Translations under genes and position numbers: made by a program
DNA from: Tenacibaculum sp. SZ-18
GTDB taxonomy: Bacteria; Bacteroidota; Bacteroidia; Flavobacteriales; Flavobacteriaceae
Assembly (NCBI RefSeq): GCF_002813915.1
Contig: NZ_CP019335.1
Location: forward strand, 3,331,777 to 3,395,776
DNA: 64,000 nucleotides
Reading direction: 5' to 3'
In this document: positions 45,982-55,146 of the stretch, one piece after another
Layout of the letters: every line of letters begins with the position of its first letter
Numbering within the stretch: the first letter of the stretch is position 1
The notes under the pieces: generated by a model
The model's input: the letters and a program-made list of their open reading frames with translations, nothing else
The model's database searches: none
What the model was told of the DNA's origin: nothing

Positions 45982-48462
45982 TTAAAAATTAGCAATTACA
46001 CTTAATGATAAATTACGTCCTGGAGCAGATAATCCTGAAGCAAACTCTCGATAATGTTTATCGAAGATGTTGGATAATCTTCCTTGAAGTTTAAAATTTG
46101 TGTTCAATTTATATCCAGCATGAACCCCAACCGTTGCCCAACTAGGAGAGCCATAGAACTTATTAATGTCTTCCGTTGCATTTGGATCTACAATTGGCGT
46201 TAAATCATGATTATCGATACCTTCACTAATATTAAAATCTTCGATATGCTTCATAGCATTGAAACGAAAATTCACACCAGCTTCAACACTCTTATTCACA
46301 TAATTCACGTCAAAGTTTCCGAATAAAGGTGGAATTGAAGACATTGGCTCGTTTGTGTCAAAAGTTTCTCCTTTTGTATATGTTATGGATCCACTAGTTG
46401 TCCAGTTTTTAAATAATTTACCTTGGTAATTTACTGTAAAACCAGTGACGTAAGCGTTTCCTTTATTCACGTTAGCTAAAATTTGACTATTTGCTGTTGT
46501 AAATGTTTCTCCATCATAATCTAAGGATAAACCAAGATCAGAAATTGCCTCTCTGTAGATATAGTTATCTAACAACATATAATACACATTTGCTCCAATT
46601 CTGAATTTTTTATTGTTGAAATATTTCTCAACACCAATTTCAGCATTATAAGCATGCTCCGGTTTTAAATCCACATTAGGAATGGTAAGTCGATTACTTT
46701 TCTCTCTAATTTTACCTACATCATCAATATTTGGCGATCTGAATCCAGAAGAAATAACTGCATTAAACTTCCATGTTTTCGCTGGTTTATAAACATAACC
46801 AATCGTTGCAGTTAGGGCAGTATTTGATAAACTAATATCTGAATCTGGTAGGGTTATAAAAGTATTGTCAATCCACTTTGCTCTTAACTGTGTATTTGTA
46901 AGTCTCGCTCCAAAGTTTAAGGTAGATTTCTTATTAATATCTTGTCTGTAATTCGCATATAACGCAGAACTAAGGTAGCTACTTCCACCATCAGGATATC
47001 TTGACTGTACAGCAAAGTCATCTGTAGAACCAACAATCTGATTGTTTATCACATTCAATTCTTTTCCAAAAGAATTAGAACTTACATCATTATAAGCCAC
47101 TTCAAATCCATAACCTAAATTACGATTCCTAGCCAACTCCACAGAAAAATCTCCATTTAAACTATAAATATCAACTTTTTCTTCTCTGTAACTTCTTTCT
47201 AAACTTCCGAAACGGCGCTGGATTCTACTTTCTTTTATATTTTGATAGGCAAATGTAAATGTTCCTTCGTTTAACCATTTCTTTTTAGGATTAATAGTCA
47301 ATTGAGGAGAAACTAAAAACCTGTCTTGTGGACCATAATACCATTCTGCAAACTTCAAAGATGAAGGATCATTAATATCAGTAACTTCAGTCATTCGATC
47401 GAACCTTGGAATATCGGAAGAAGTGGAATACTGAATATTTACTTTTAAATCTGTACCTCTAGAAAGAGGAACATAAAACTTCTGTAAAATATCTGTTTGA
47501 TTATAACCCGTATTTCTTTGTGTAGCAGGGTCAGGATTTAATATCGGATTTGGATTATAATTTCCATTCAAATTATCAGAATAATAGAAAACTTTTCCCC
47601 AATCTTCAAAACCATGTGAACGATTCTCTCCCATTTTCAAATCACCAAACTCACTGTATGCAACACTTGTAAAGCTAGCCCATTTTGGAAAACGCAACTC
47701 AAAAGACGCTTGATTCGTTCTTTCATCATTCACTGTTGAATAACGAGAAAATAAACCTACTTTTACTTCCTTATCCTTTGATAGTTTAGGAGTTTTTGTG
47801 TAATAATGAATTGCTCCACCTAATGCATCAGAGCCATAAATTACAGATGAAGGACCAAAAACGACTTCAGTTTTATCTAACATATTTGGAGCTACGGTAA
47901 TCGAATTTTGCAAATGTCCTTTACGATATATTGCATTATTCATTCGAACACCATCAACAACTAATAAAACTCTATTACTCTCCATACCACGTAAAACTGG
48001 ACTACCTCCTCCTAATTGAGACCTTTGAACTCTAATTCCAGGGATTACTTCTAATATTTCAGCAGAAGTTTGTGGTGAAAGCTTTTGAATTTCCTTGGCA
48101 TTAAAAACCTCTATTTGTTCTGCAATTCTATTAGCTTTTGCTTTTGCCTTTAAAACAGAGATAACAACTTCATCTAATTGCTCAGACTCTTTAGATAGAT
48201 ATACAACATTATTGTTTAAAAGTATATCTGATTTTCTCACGGAAAATTCAGCATAAGAAACATGAGAAAAATAAATGATTCCTTTAGAAAACTCAGAAAT
48301 ATCAACACGCCCATTTTTATTTGTAATAGCCGAAATAGACTTATCTAAATTATATAATGCTACAGCCTCAATTACTTTTCCTGTTTCACCGTCATAAACG
48401 GTAATTTGTTGTGAAAAAACGGTTGAAGAAAAACATAAAAAAAGTATGAAAATGCACCTCAT
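45982..48462 (-). CDS. TonB-dependent outer membrane receptor, haem/siderophore type
   Basis: 826 residues: signal peptide (MRCIFILFLCFSSTVFSQQ), carboxypeptidase-like domain (residues 20-95), TonB box region (EQLDEVVISVLKAKAKAN), plug domain (GGSPVLRGMESNRVLLVVDG, VFGPSSVIYGSDALGGAI) and a 22-strand barrel ending LSLSVIANF. The plug's RMNNAIYRKGHLQNSIT stretch is like that of haem/haemoglobin receptors (HmuR type), but the ligand is not certain. It follows recO by 3 bases, so it is expressed with porZ and recO. An intact partner for the two TonB proteins at 26-27.6 kb. Confidence 0.87.
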   Translation of the reverse strand: MRCIFILFLCFSSTVFSQQITVYDGETGKVIEAVALYNLDKSISAITNKNGRVDISEFSKGIIYFSHVSYAEFSVRKSDILLNNNVVYLSKESEQLDEVVISVLKAKAKANRIAEQIEVFNAKEIQKLSPQTSAEILEVIPGIRVQRSQLGGGSPVLRGMESNRVLLVVDGVRMNNAIYRKGHLQNSITVAPNMLDKTEVVFGPSSVIYGSDALGGAIHYYTKTPKLSKDKEVKVGLFSRYSTVNDERTNQASFELRFPKWASFTSVAYSEFGDLKMGENRSHGFEDWGKVFYYSDNLNGNYNPNPILNPDPATQRNTGYNQTDILQKFYVPLSRGTDLKVNIQYSTSSDIPRFDRMTEVTDINDPSSLKFAEWYYGPQDRFLVSPQLTINPKKKWLNEGTFTFAYQNIKESRIQRRFGSLERSYREEKVDIYSLNGDFSVELARNRNLGYGFEVAYNDVSSNSFGKELNVINNQIVGSTDDFAVQSRYPDGGSSYLSSALYANYRQDINKKSTLNFGARLTNTQLRAKWIDNTFITLPDSDISLSNTALTATIGYVYKPAKTWKFNAVISSGFRSPNIDDVGKIREKSNRLTIPNVDLKPEHAYNAEIGVEKYFNNKKFRIGANVYYMLLDNYIYREAISDLGLSLDYDGETFTTANSQILANVNKGNAYVTGFTVNYQGKLFKNWTTSGSITYTKGETFDTNEPMSSIPPLFGNFDVNYVNKSVEAGVNFRFNAMKHIEDFNISEGIDNHDLTPIVDPNATEDINKFYGSPSWATVGVHAGYKLNTNFKLQGRLSNIFDKHYREFASGLSAPGRNLSLSVIANF

Positions 48463-48465
48463 GAG

Positions 48466-49188
48466 TTAACTAAAAACAGTTTCTAAAACGTCTAAAGATT
48501 TTGGTTTTTTAAAACCCTCCAAATGTAATTCAAAATATTGAATTATAACCCTTAGCAAGGTTTGTCTTTCTTTTTTATTGAAAGAAATTGTATGAATTGT
48601 ATCAAAATTTATGCCTAACAGCCTTTTAAAAAGTATTAAATCGACATCTACTAGTGTTAATTTTTCATAGGCTCTAGTTGTGAAAGAACCTTCTAATAAA
48701 TTAAACGCATTCGCAGATGAGTTAGACGTATCAGGATAAAAACCTAAATACTTGGAAAGGTTTAGGAGAAATAACAAATGAAAATTCGCAATTTCATCAT
48801 GAGTATCCAGCCAAATAAGAGCGGTTTCAATATAGTTGAATAAACTTTCGTTTTTTTCTTCTTCTTGAATGATTGAAGATAAAATTTCCGATAAGAAAAG
48901 TACTATCGATTGCTTTTTAATTTCTAAGGGAATTCTTTCATAAGGACTGTAAACATTTGCCTCTCTGATAGAATTTAAATTTCCTTTGTTATTGTGACTT
49001 GCTGTTAAATTCAGTAAAGTTAGTGGTTGAAAGTATGCTGCTTTTAATTTGCCTTTTTTGGCCTTTAGAACACCTTTAATCATGTAACTTTTTATACCTT
49101 CTTCAAGTGTAAAACATTTCACAATCAAACTTGTATCACCATATTTAATAGAGCTAAAAACGATAGCTTTCGTTGTAAGAACCGCCAT
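48466..49188 (-). CDS. recO: DNA repair protein RecO
   Basis: 240 residues. The N-terminal OB-fold starts TTKAIVFSSIKYGDTSLIVKCF and continues with SYMIKGVLKAKKGKLKAAYFQPL; a helical domain follows. RecO loads RecA on SSB-covered DNA with RecR and RecF. The expected zinc cysteines are absent, as in many Bacteroidota. Its ATG overlaps the porZ stop as TAATG, so it is coupled to a secretion gene, an order common in the family. Confidence 0.92.
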   Translation of the reverse strand: MAVLTTKAIVFSSIKYGDTSLIVKCFTLEEGIKSYMIKGVLKAKKGKLKAAYFQPLTLLNLTASHNNKGNLNSIREANVYSPYERIPLEIKKQSIVLFLSEILSSIIQEEEKNESLFNYIETALIWLDTHDEIANFHLLFLLNLSKYLGFYPDTSNSSANAFNLLEGSFTTRAYEKLTLVDVDLILFKRLLGINFDTIHTISFNKKERQTLLRVIIQYFELHLEGFKKPKSLDVLETVFS

Positions 49189-51509
49189 TAATTTACAATA
49201 GCTATTTTAGTAGTTGAAGTTTCTGTTCCATCATCGGTAACTAATAAAACAACATAAACTCCTGACGCAACTTTTTGGCCCGCTAAGTTTCTTTTGTTCC
49301 AAACAACTTTACCTCCTTGTACTTGTTGACCTTCCACAACATTTGTTTCATAAACTAAATTACCTGCCACATCCAAAATTTTAACATTCGTTCCTTTCGG
49401 AATATTGGTTCCGTTTCTACCTGCAATTGTTACTGATGAATGCGTATTTAAAACTGGGTTTGGATAAGCGTACACTTCTCCTAATTCGTTACCAAAAGGA
49501 GCTACTTGACTATTGTAAACTACAATACCTTTATCTGTAGCGAAATACACTTTCCCTGAAAACTCGTCTATGGCTATTTTAAGAATTTTATTAGATGGTA
49601 AAGGAGAATTGTCTTTATTAAAATTCGCCAATGTATTTTGTCCGCTTGGATTCGTATAAAGTACCCCTGCATTATCAGTTCCAAACCATTTATTATTTGC
49701 TCCATCTACTTTAATAGAGTTAATAGTTTGATCTCCTAATAACTTTTTTGGAATTCCTTCATCGAGAATAATAATTGGAGAAGCTTCATAAATTGTCGAA
49801 TCAAAAATTCCGGAAGCATTACTAAACACAACTAATCCTGATTGGGTTCCAATCCAAAGTCGATTATTTTTATCAATAGCAATTGTTTTTGCAAAAGCAT
49901 TAGGCAAGTTTCCTCTGGTTGGTTCGGTTGTTAAACCGCCTTTACGGTCGCCATTTTCGTTGTATGCAAAAACTCCATTCCTTCTGGTAGTTATCCAAAC
50001 TGTGTTGGCATTATCAATAGCAACTTCACCTAAACCAGGTTTATTATCAATGTACAATTCATTAATATCATAATTCGTCCAAGTTCCTGAAGTTGATAGT
50101 TTTTTCAATCTGTTATTAGCTAATAAATTGGTAACCCATAAATTCCCATCTCTATCTAAAGCTGTCCCAGAAACACGAACAGTTACTCTATTTGGATCTA
50201 ACGGAACAATGTCCTCTAACGGACTATTCAAATGATTGTAAAATCTCGCTATTTGATCATCAATAATTTCATATAAACCACCTGTTAATTTTGAATTTAC
50301 AGCACCTGTATCTCCAAAAGAACTAATAAAAACTCGGTTATCACTATTTCTATCAATAGTAATATGAACTAAATCACCAAAAGGATCACCGGGATTAAAA
50401 GGTGTATTTATCCAATCTGCACCGTTGTAATGCGAATAACCTTGTCTTACTTGTGATGGCGTGAATGTTGTATCATATCCTCCATATACAACCCATAAAC
50501 TATTATTATTCGCTTCAATAGAAAAAACATTATTTGAAAGTGGTCCTTGCGGATGAACTTCTGTGTAACTCTGAGATCCAATTGGTGCAAACAGAATTCC
50601 AAACTCTTGGGTTGCTAAAAAAGCAATATTATTGTTTACACCAGCCGAATTCAATGTAAAATCAAAAGTTGGACTTACCGAGTTACTTCCAACTAGTGCT
50701 AATGATTGATTGTACACATTGGCACTCGACCCAAGTGAAACAATTAATCTATTACTATCAACTTTTAGTTCTGAAATATCTTCAGAATACGAAAAAATAC
50801 TCTGTTGCGTATTTCCGTTAAGTCTAATTAAATTTCTATTTGAAGAAACATATACATTTCCCTCGAATTCTACGATATGCTGAAAACCGCCATTAAAACG
50901 CAAAGTCCAATTATTAGAATCTAACAAACTTCCTCCATTAACATTTGCAACAAAAATTCCTGTATCAGTCGCTGCAAAAATCTCATTATTAGAAACTACG
51001 ATATCATTGACATTTACGCTACTTGAACCTGGACCAATAAAATAAGTATCTCCAAATTCTAGTCTTTCAATATTATATACAATTACTGCAAAAGAAGTTG
51101 CTAATAAAAGTTCATCGTTAAATTGATAAATTGCATTTACTTGTTTAATTCCCGACTGGTTAAAATTTACAATATCAGGTGAAACAGTAACAGTTCCATC
51201 TCTATCTATAATTTCAATTAATCCATTATCATAACCAATAACTAATCTTTCATAAGTTTCATTATAAAAAATAGCAGAAGTAGTTTCTCCTGAAAGTCCA
51301 TTTACCGATGATAATTTTTGAGTTTCTTGGGTTTGTAAATCATAGGTGAAAACTGCATTATCAGCTAAAGCATATACAACATCACCAGAAATAGTAAAAT
51401 CTTTAATGTTATTGTACGAAAAAAAATCTTCCCACTGAGTACTAAAATCTGTTTGTGAATAGGAAACAATTGAAAATAAAGCGAATAAAAAAGTAGTGAT
51501 TTTCTTCAT
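49188..51509 (-). CDS. porZ: PorZ-like type IX secretion protein (two-propeller, CTD-containing)
   Basis: With start at ATG 51509 the product has about 773 residues and begins MKKITTFLFALFSIVSYSQ, a clear signal peptide. An upstream Met (51542) would put 11 extra residues before it. Beta-propeller blades of the two-component-regulator type run through the protein (VVYALADNAVFTYDLQTQET, DNANTVWITTRRNGVFAYN, NNRLWIGTQSGLVVF). The last 90 residues are a T9SS sorting domain (AYPNPVLNTHSSVTI to KIAIVN). PorZ is part of the T9SS attachment complex at the cell surface and delivers anionic LPS to PorU. Located upstream of recO, as in other Flavobacteriaceae. Confidence 0.85.
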   Translation of the reverse strand: MKKITTFLFALFSIVSYSQTDFSTQWEDFFSYNNIKDFTISGDVVYALADNAVFTYDLQTQETQKLSSVNGLSGETTSAIFYNETYERLVIGYDNGLIEIIDRDGTVTVSPDIVNFNQSGIKQVNAIYQFNDELLLATSFAVIVYNIERLEFGDTYFIGPGSSSVNVNDIVVSNNEIFAATDTGIFVANVNGGSLLDSNNWTLRFNGGFQHIVEFEGNVYVSSNRNLIRLNGNTQQSIFSYSEDISELKVDSNRLIVSLGSSANVYNQSLALVGSNSVSPTFDFTLNSAGVNNNIAFLATQEFGILFAPIGSQSYTEVHPQGPLSNNVFSIEANNNSLWVVYGGYDTTFTPSQVRQGYSHYNGADWINTPFNPGDPFGDLVHITIDRNSDNRVFISSFGDTGAVNSKLTGGLYEIIDDQIARFYNHLNSPLEDIVPLDPNRVTVRVSGTALDRDGNLWVTNLLANNRLKKLSTSGTWTNYDINELYIDNKPGLGEVAIDNANTVWITTRRNGVFAYNENGDRKGGLTTEPTRGNLPNAFAKTIAIDKNNRLWIGTQSGLVVFSNASGIFDSTIYEASPIIILDEGIPKKLLGDQTINSIKVDGANNKWFGTDNAGVLYTNPSGQNTLANFNKDNSPLPSNKILKIAIDEFSGKVYFATDKGIVVYNSQVAPFGNELGEVYAYPNPVLNTHSSVTIAGRNGTNIPKGTNVKILDVAGNLVYETNVVEGQQVQGGKVVWNKRNLAGQKVASGVYVVLLVTDDGTETSTTKIAIVN

Positions 51510-51517
51510 AATCTGGT

Positions 51518-51525
51518 CAAAGATA
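51518..51525 (-). promoter_or_regulatory. Probable -7 box of the porZ promoter
   Basis: TATCTTTG on the minus strand fits TAnnTTTG and lies only 8 bases before the ATG at 51509. If real, the transcript has almost no leader. A TTTG on the minus strand at 51540-51543 is closer than the usual spacing. Confidence 0.4.
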
Positions 51526-51577
51526 TTTAATAATAACGACAAAAGCGATACATTCGTACAAATTTGAAACGACTTGT

Positions 51578-52048
51578 ATGAGTATTGAAATAGAGCGAAA
51601 ATTCTTAGTAAAAGATCACAGTTTTAAAGAGGACGCTTATCAGCGTAATTATATAAAACAAGGATTCTTAAATTCTGATAAGGAACGAGTTGTTCGTGTT
51701 CGTATTAAGGATGAAAAAGGTTTTTTAACAGTAAAAGGAAAATCGAATGATTCAGGTACATCTCGTTTTGAATGGGAAAAAGAAATTAGCAAAGCAGAAG
51801 CAAATGATTTAATGAACTTATGCGAAAAAGGAATTATTGAAAAATACCGCTACTTAGTTAAAATTGGAAATCATATTTTTGAAGTAGATGTTTTTCTTGG
51901 AGACAATTTAGGGTTAATTGTTGCTGAAGTAGAACTTGCTTCAGAAAATGAAAATTATATCTGTCCTAAATGGTTAGGAGAAGAAGTCACTGGAAAACCA
52001 GCATATTATAATTCTAACTTGAATAAGAAGCCTTATTGTGAGTGGTAA
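51578..52048 (+). CDS. CYTH domain protein (inorganic triphosphatase-like)
   Basis: 156 residues. The N-terminal IEIERKFLV is the ExExK signature of CYTH enzymes; VVRVRIKDEKGFLTVKGKS, FEWEKEI and FEVDVFLGDNLGLIVAEVEL supply the acidic and basic residues of the triphosphate tunnel. Family members hydrolyse tripolyphosphate or other organic triphosphates with a metal ion. It is a single gene divergent from porZ and convergent with the SMI1/KNR4 gene, which ends 4 bases away. Confidence 0.9.
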   Translation: MSIEIERKFLVKDHSFKEDAYQRNYIKQGFLNSDKERVVRVRIKDEKGFLTVKGKSNDSGTSRFEWEKEISKAEANDLMNLCEKGIIEKYRYLVKIGNHIFEVDVFLGDNLGLIVAEVELASENENYICPKWLGEEVTGKPAYYNSNLNKKPYCEW

Positions 52049-52051
52049 GTT

Positions 52052-52399
52052 TTAAATATATTCCGCTAAAAAATATTTTAACTTACCTCTATCTTTAGGT
52101 TTTAAATCACCTTCGAAATAAGAATATACCATGGGATTTTCATCTCCACTAATTTTGAAATACCAAAACATATATCCTTGGTGCATCATAAAAACAAAAT
52201 CGTCTTCCCTCAAAAAATCTTTTACATTATTCTCATTTAACAACTCCTTTGCCCATAAATTCAAATCTTCAACGCCATTGAATACATCCGTTCCTACTAA
52301 ACCATGAGGTAACTTCTTTTGATATTTAGAAAAGAAATCAATATAAACTATCGGAAAACTAATGTTTTTCTTAGCTTCATAATCCTTTAATAGTTGCAT
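52052..52399 (-). CDS. SMI1/KNR4-family protein
   Basis: With start at ATG 52399 the product has 115 residues (MQLLKDYEAKKNISFPIVYID). A longer frame starts at 52522, but its first 41 residues overlap the HlyIII-like gene in another frame and look like a shadow. The pattern LREDDFVFMMHQGYMFWYFK and PMVYSYFEGD is typical of the SMI1/KNR4 superfamily, which includes many immunity proteins against contact-dependent toxins. No toxin is next to it. It follows the HlyIII-like gene by 13 bases, so it may be its operon partner. Function open. Confidence 0.78.
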   Translation of the reverse strand: MQLLKDYEAKKNISFPIVYIDFFSKYQKKLPHGLVGTDVFNGVEDLNLWAKELLNENNVKDFLREDDFVFMMHQGYMFWYFKISGDENPMVYSYFEGDLKPKDRGKLKYFLAEYI

Positions 52400-52412
52400 G
52401 CTTTTTACAGAT

Positions 52413-53054
52413 TTATAATTTATAAATCGCCCAAAAATGACTGAAACTACCAAGCAAAACAAACACATGAAATATGGCGTGGTTAAACGGAATTTTTTTA
52501 ATGGAATATAAAATAGCTCCAATAGTATAAAAAACTCCTCCAGTAATTAAATAAGTTGCTCCTAATTCAGATAAACTATCCATAAGTGGAGAAATAAAAA
52601 AGACGACTAACCAACCCATTACCACATACATTACGGTAGAAACATGCTCTAACTTTCCAGTAAAAAATAGTTTGAAAATAATTCCAACCAAAGCAATTAC
52701 CCATACTAGTAAGAACATATTCCAACCTAATTTTGATTGCAATGCTACAATACAAAATGGAGTATAACTTCCAGCTATTAAAACAAAAATCGCAGCATGA
52801 TCAAAGACTTTAAGTTTGGCTCTTTTTTCAAGGTTTTTAGCATTATGATATAAAGTTGAAGCGGCATACAACAACATCATAGATAACCCGAAAATAATAA
52901 AGCTTGCACTTTCCCAAAACGACACATAACGCATTGATTTTATTACTAAAAAAATAAAACCAACACTACTTGCAACGAATCCAAAACCATGAGTTAGAAT
53001 ATTTAAAAACTCTTCTTTTTGACTGTAATCGTTAAGTAGTTTGTTATTGCTCAT
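52413..53054 (-). CDS. Haemolysin III / PAQR-family membrane protein
   Basis: 213 residues with seven membrane segments. Signatures are the EEFLNILTHGFG start, the second segment's STLYHN, and the C-terminal NHAIFHVFVLLGSFSHFWAI histidines that bind the zinc ion of PAQR proteins. The bacterial family, named after Bacillus haemolysin III, has no settled role. It begins 11 bases inside the PlsC-like gene and ends 13 bases before the SMI1/KNR4 gene. Confidence 0.88.
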   Translation of the reverse strand: MSNNKLLNDYSQKEEFLNILTHGFGFVASSVGFIFLVIKSMRYVSFWESASFIIFGLSMMLLYAASTLYHNAKNLEKRAKLKVFDHAAIFVLIAGSYTPFCIVALQSKLGWNMFLLVWVIALVGIIFKLFFTGKLEHVSTVMYVVMGWLVVFFISPLMDSLSELGATYLITGGVFYTIGAILYSIKKIPFNHAIFHVFVLLGSFSHFWAIYKL

Positions 53055-53820
53055 GTTTCTTAGCTGCTAAAGTATATTTCATATACTTTTTATCGTTTAT
53101 CAATTCGTTGTAAATTAAATCGAATGTTTTGTTTTTTAGTGGTATTCTATCTTCTAAAGATAACCCTTCTGTAAGAATAAATTTACATTGTTTTGCTCTT
53201 AATTTTTTCGGACCACCTTTAAAAATATTCCAAGAGAAAGAACTTTTACAATCGAAATATACTTGAGGAACAATTGGAATTTGATGTTCTATTGCTAAAC
53301 TAAAAGCTCCATTTTTAAAAGGTGCTAGCACTACTTCTTCATCTGGTACTAACCCTTCTGGATAAATAGCGACACTAGTTCCATATCTTAATCGCTTTTT
53401 CGCCAAACCATATACTTTTCTTCTACTGTTAGCGCTTCCTCTGTCAACCATTATTACCACTCTCTTATAAAAAAAGCCAAAAATTGGAATCTTTACTAAT
53501 TCCTTTTTTCCAACAAAAACAATTGGATTTTTACTCATTATGGCCATTAACCAAATATCAAAAAATGAAGCATGATTTGCACAAAACACATAACTCTTGT
53601 CTCTGTCTATTTCCTCTTCTTTTTCAATTTCAACTCTACAACCCATACCGTATAATAAATAGAACGAAAAAAAACGAACTAAACTCCAAAAATATGGGTA
53701 TAATTTTTCACTTGAAGACAGTGCAATTAACAACGGAGACATGAACAAAATCCCAGCAAACATCAATACATAAAACCATGCACGCCAAAGAAACAAGAAA
53801 GGAATTTTTATGTACTTCAT
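53044..53820 (-). CDS. 1-acyl-sn-glycerol-3-phosphate acyltransferase (PlsC-like)
   Basis: 258 residues. An N-terminal membrane region (LWRAWFYVLMFAGILFMSPLL) is followed by the acyltransferase motifs NHASFFDIW (HX4D), GSANSRRK and YPEGLVPDEE. The enzyme puts an acyl chain on position 2 of lysophosphatidic acid. It diverges from trpS and overlaps the HlyIII-like gene by 11 bases. Confidence 0.9.
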   Translation of the reverse strand: MKYIKIPFLFLWRAWFYVLMFAGILFMSPLLIALSSSEKLYPYFWSLVRFFSFYLLYGMGCRVEIEKEEEIDRDKSYVFCANHASFFDIWLMAIMSKNPIVFVGKKELVKIPIFGFFYKRVVIMVDRGSANSRRKVYGLAKKRLRYGTSVAIYPEGLVPDEEVVLAPFKNGAFSLAIEHQIPIVPQVYFDCKSSFSWNIFKGGPKKLRAKQCKFILTEGLSLEDRIPLKNKTFDLIYNELINDKKYMKYTLAAKKHEQ

Positions 53821-53842
53821 ATTCGCTAATGTAGTAATTTCT

Positions 53843-53872
53843 TTTGTTTGATAGATTTAAACGTTACTTTTG
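53843..53872 (+). promoter_or_regulatory. Promoter of trpS
   Basis: TTTG (53843-53846) and TACTTTTG (53865-53872) match TTTG / TAnnTTTG with an 18-base spacer. Transcription would start about 60 bases before the ATG at 53938. This argues against the longer ORF starting at 53848, which lies inside the promoter. Confidence 0.6.
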
Positions 53873-53937
53873 TTTTCGCAAAAAATCAACAAGTTTCAAA
53901 AGCTTATTTTGAAAAAACTTATAAAGTAAAAAATACA

Positions 53938-54906
53938 ATGTCTAGGATCTTAACTGGTGTACAAAGTACAGGAACTCCACACTTAGGAAATTTATTAGGT
54001 GCTATTTTACCTGCTATAAAAATGGCAAATAAGCCAGAAAACGAATCGTTTTTATTTATTGCAGATATGCACTCTTTAACTCAAATTAAAGACGGAAATC
54101 AATTACGTGAAAACACTTACAGTACAGCTGCTACTTGGTTAGCTTGTGGTATTGATGTGAATAAAACAGTTTTTTATCGTCAGAGTGATATTCCTGAAGT
54201 TACTGAATTGACATGGTATTTGAATTGTTTTTTTCCATATAACAGGTTAAAACTTGCACATAGTTTTAAAGATAAAGCAGACCGTTTAGAGGATGTTAAT
54301 GCTGGTTTATTTACGTATCCAATGTTAATGGCTGCTGATATTTTATTATACGATGCAGAAATAGTTCCTGTTGGAAAAGATCAATTACAGCATTTAGAAA
54401 TGACTAGAGATGTTGCTGAAAGATTGAATAATGTTGTAGGTGAAACTTTAGTTCCGCCTCAAGCAAAAATTCAAGAACACACACAATTAGTTCCTGGAAT
54501 TGATGGAGAAAAAATGAGTAAATCTCGTGATAACGTAATCAATATCTTTTTACCAGACAAAAAGTTACGTAAGCAAATTATGAAAATTCAAACGGATAGT
54601 ACTCCGTTAGAAGAACCAAAAAACCCAGATACTGATAATGTTTTTGCTCTATACAAGTTATTAGGTTCTGAAGAGCAAATTGCTGAAATGCGAACAAATT
54701 ACGAAGGAGGAAACTATGGTTATGGACATGCTAAGCAAGCTTTATATGAGTTAATTATAGAGAAATTTGCTGATGTTAGAGCAAAGTATAACCATTATAT
54801 GGAAAACAAAAATGAGATTGACGAAGCTTTAGCCATTGGAGCAGAAAAAGCTAGAAAAGTAGCTCAAGATGTTTTACAACGCGTTCGTGCTAAAGTGGGT
54901 TACTAG
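53938..54906 (+). CDS. trpS: Tryptophan-tRNA ligase
   Basis: With start at ATG 53938 the product has 322 residues, the usual length; an upstream in-frame ATG (53848) falls within the promoter and would add a foreign-looking 30-residue leader. Class I motifs are GVQSTGTPHLGN (HIGH-like, residues 7-18) and KMSKS at residues 192-196. It charges tRNA-Trp. The gene is divergent from the PlsC-like gene. Confidence 0.95.
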   Translation: MSRILTGVQSTGTPHLGNLLGAILPAIKMANKPENESFLFIADMHSLTQIKDGNQLRENTYSTAATWLACGIDVNKTVFYRQSDIPEVTELTWYLNCFFPYNRLKLAHSFKDKADRLEDVNAGLFTYPMLMAADILLYDAEIVPVGKDQLQHLEMTRDVAERLNNVVGETLVPPQAKIQEHTQLVPGIDGEKMSKSRDNVINIFLPDKKLRKQIMKIQTDSTPLEEPKNPDTDNVFALYKLLGSEEQIAEMRTNYEGGNYGYGHAKQALYELIIEKFADVRAKYNHYMENKNEIDEALAIGAEKARKVAQDVLQRVRAKVGY

Positions 54907-54933
54907 TTTCAGACTAAAAATCTAAAATATATT

Positions 54934-54978
54934 AACACCTGTGTATTCTTTAAAAACTGAATTCGTAGGTGTTTTTCT
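54934..54978 (+). terminator. Probable terminator after trpS
   Basis: AACACCT (54934-54940) pairs with AGGTGTT (54967-54973) across a long loop that can form further pairs, followed by TTTCTTTTT. An imperfect but likely terminator. Confidence 0.5.
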
Positions 54979-55146
54979 TTTTCAAGAAGTGATCATTTAG
55001 AATAAAAAGCTAAACATTCGGAAAACCGATTAGATCAAATTCTTCTAAAAGTCATAAATTAGTTTCGCATAAAAGACGCCAGATGTTCAAAACACTCTTT
55101 AATCTCTAACATCTTAAATTTATAGTTGTCTTTTAAAAAATCAACA

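Noticed and set aside
52400..52522. Longer N-terminus for the SMI1/KNR4 protein
   Set aside because: It overlaps the HlyIII-like gene in another frame and has no family similarity; ATG 52399 gives the normal start.
53848..53937. Longer N-terminus for TrpS
   Set aside because: The region holds a good promoter, and the conserved enzyme begins at 53938.
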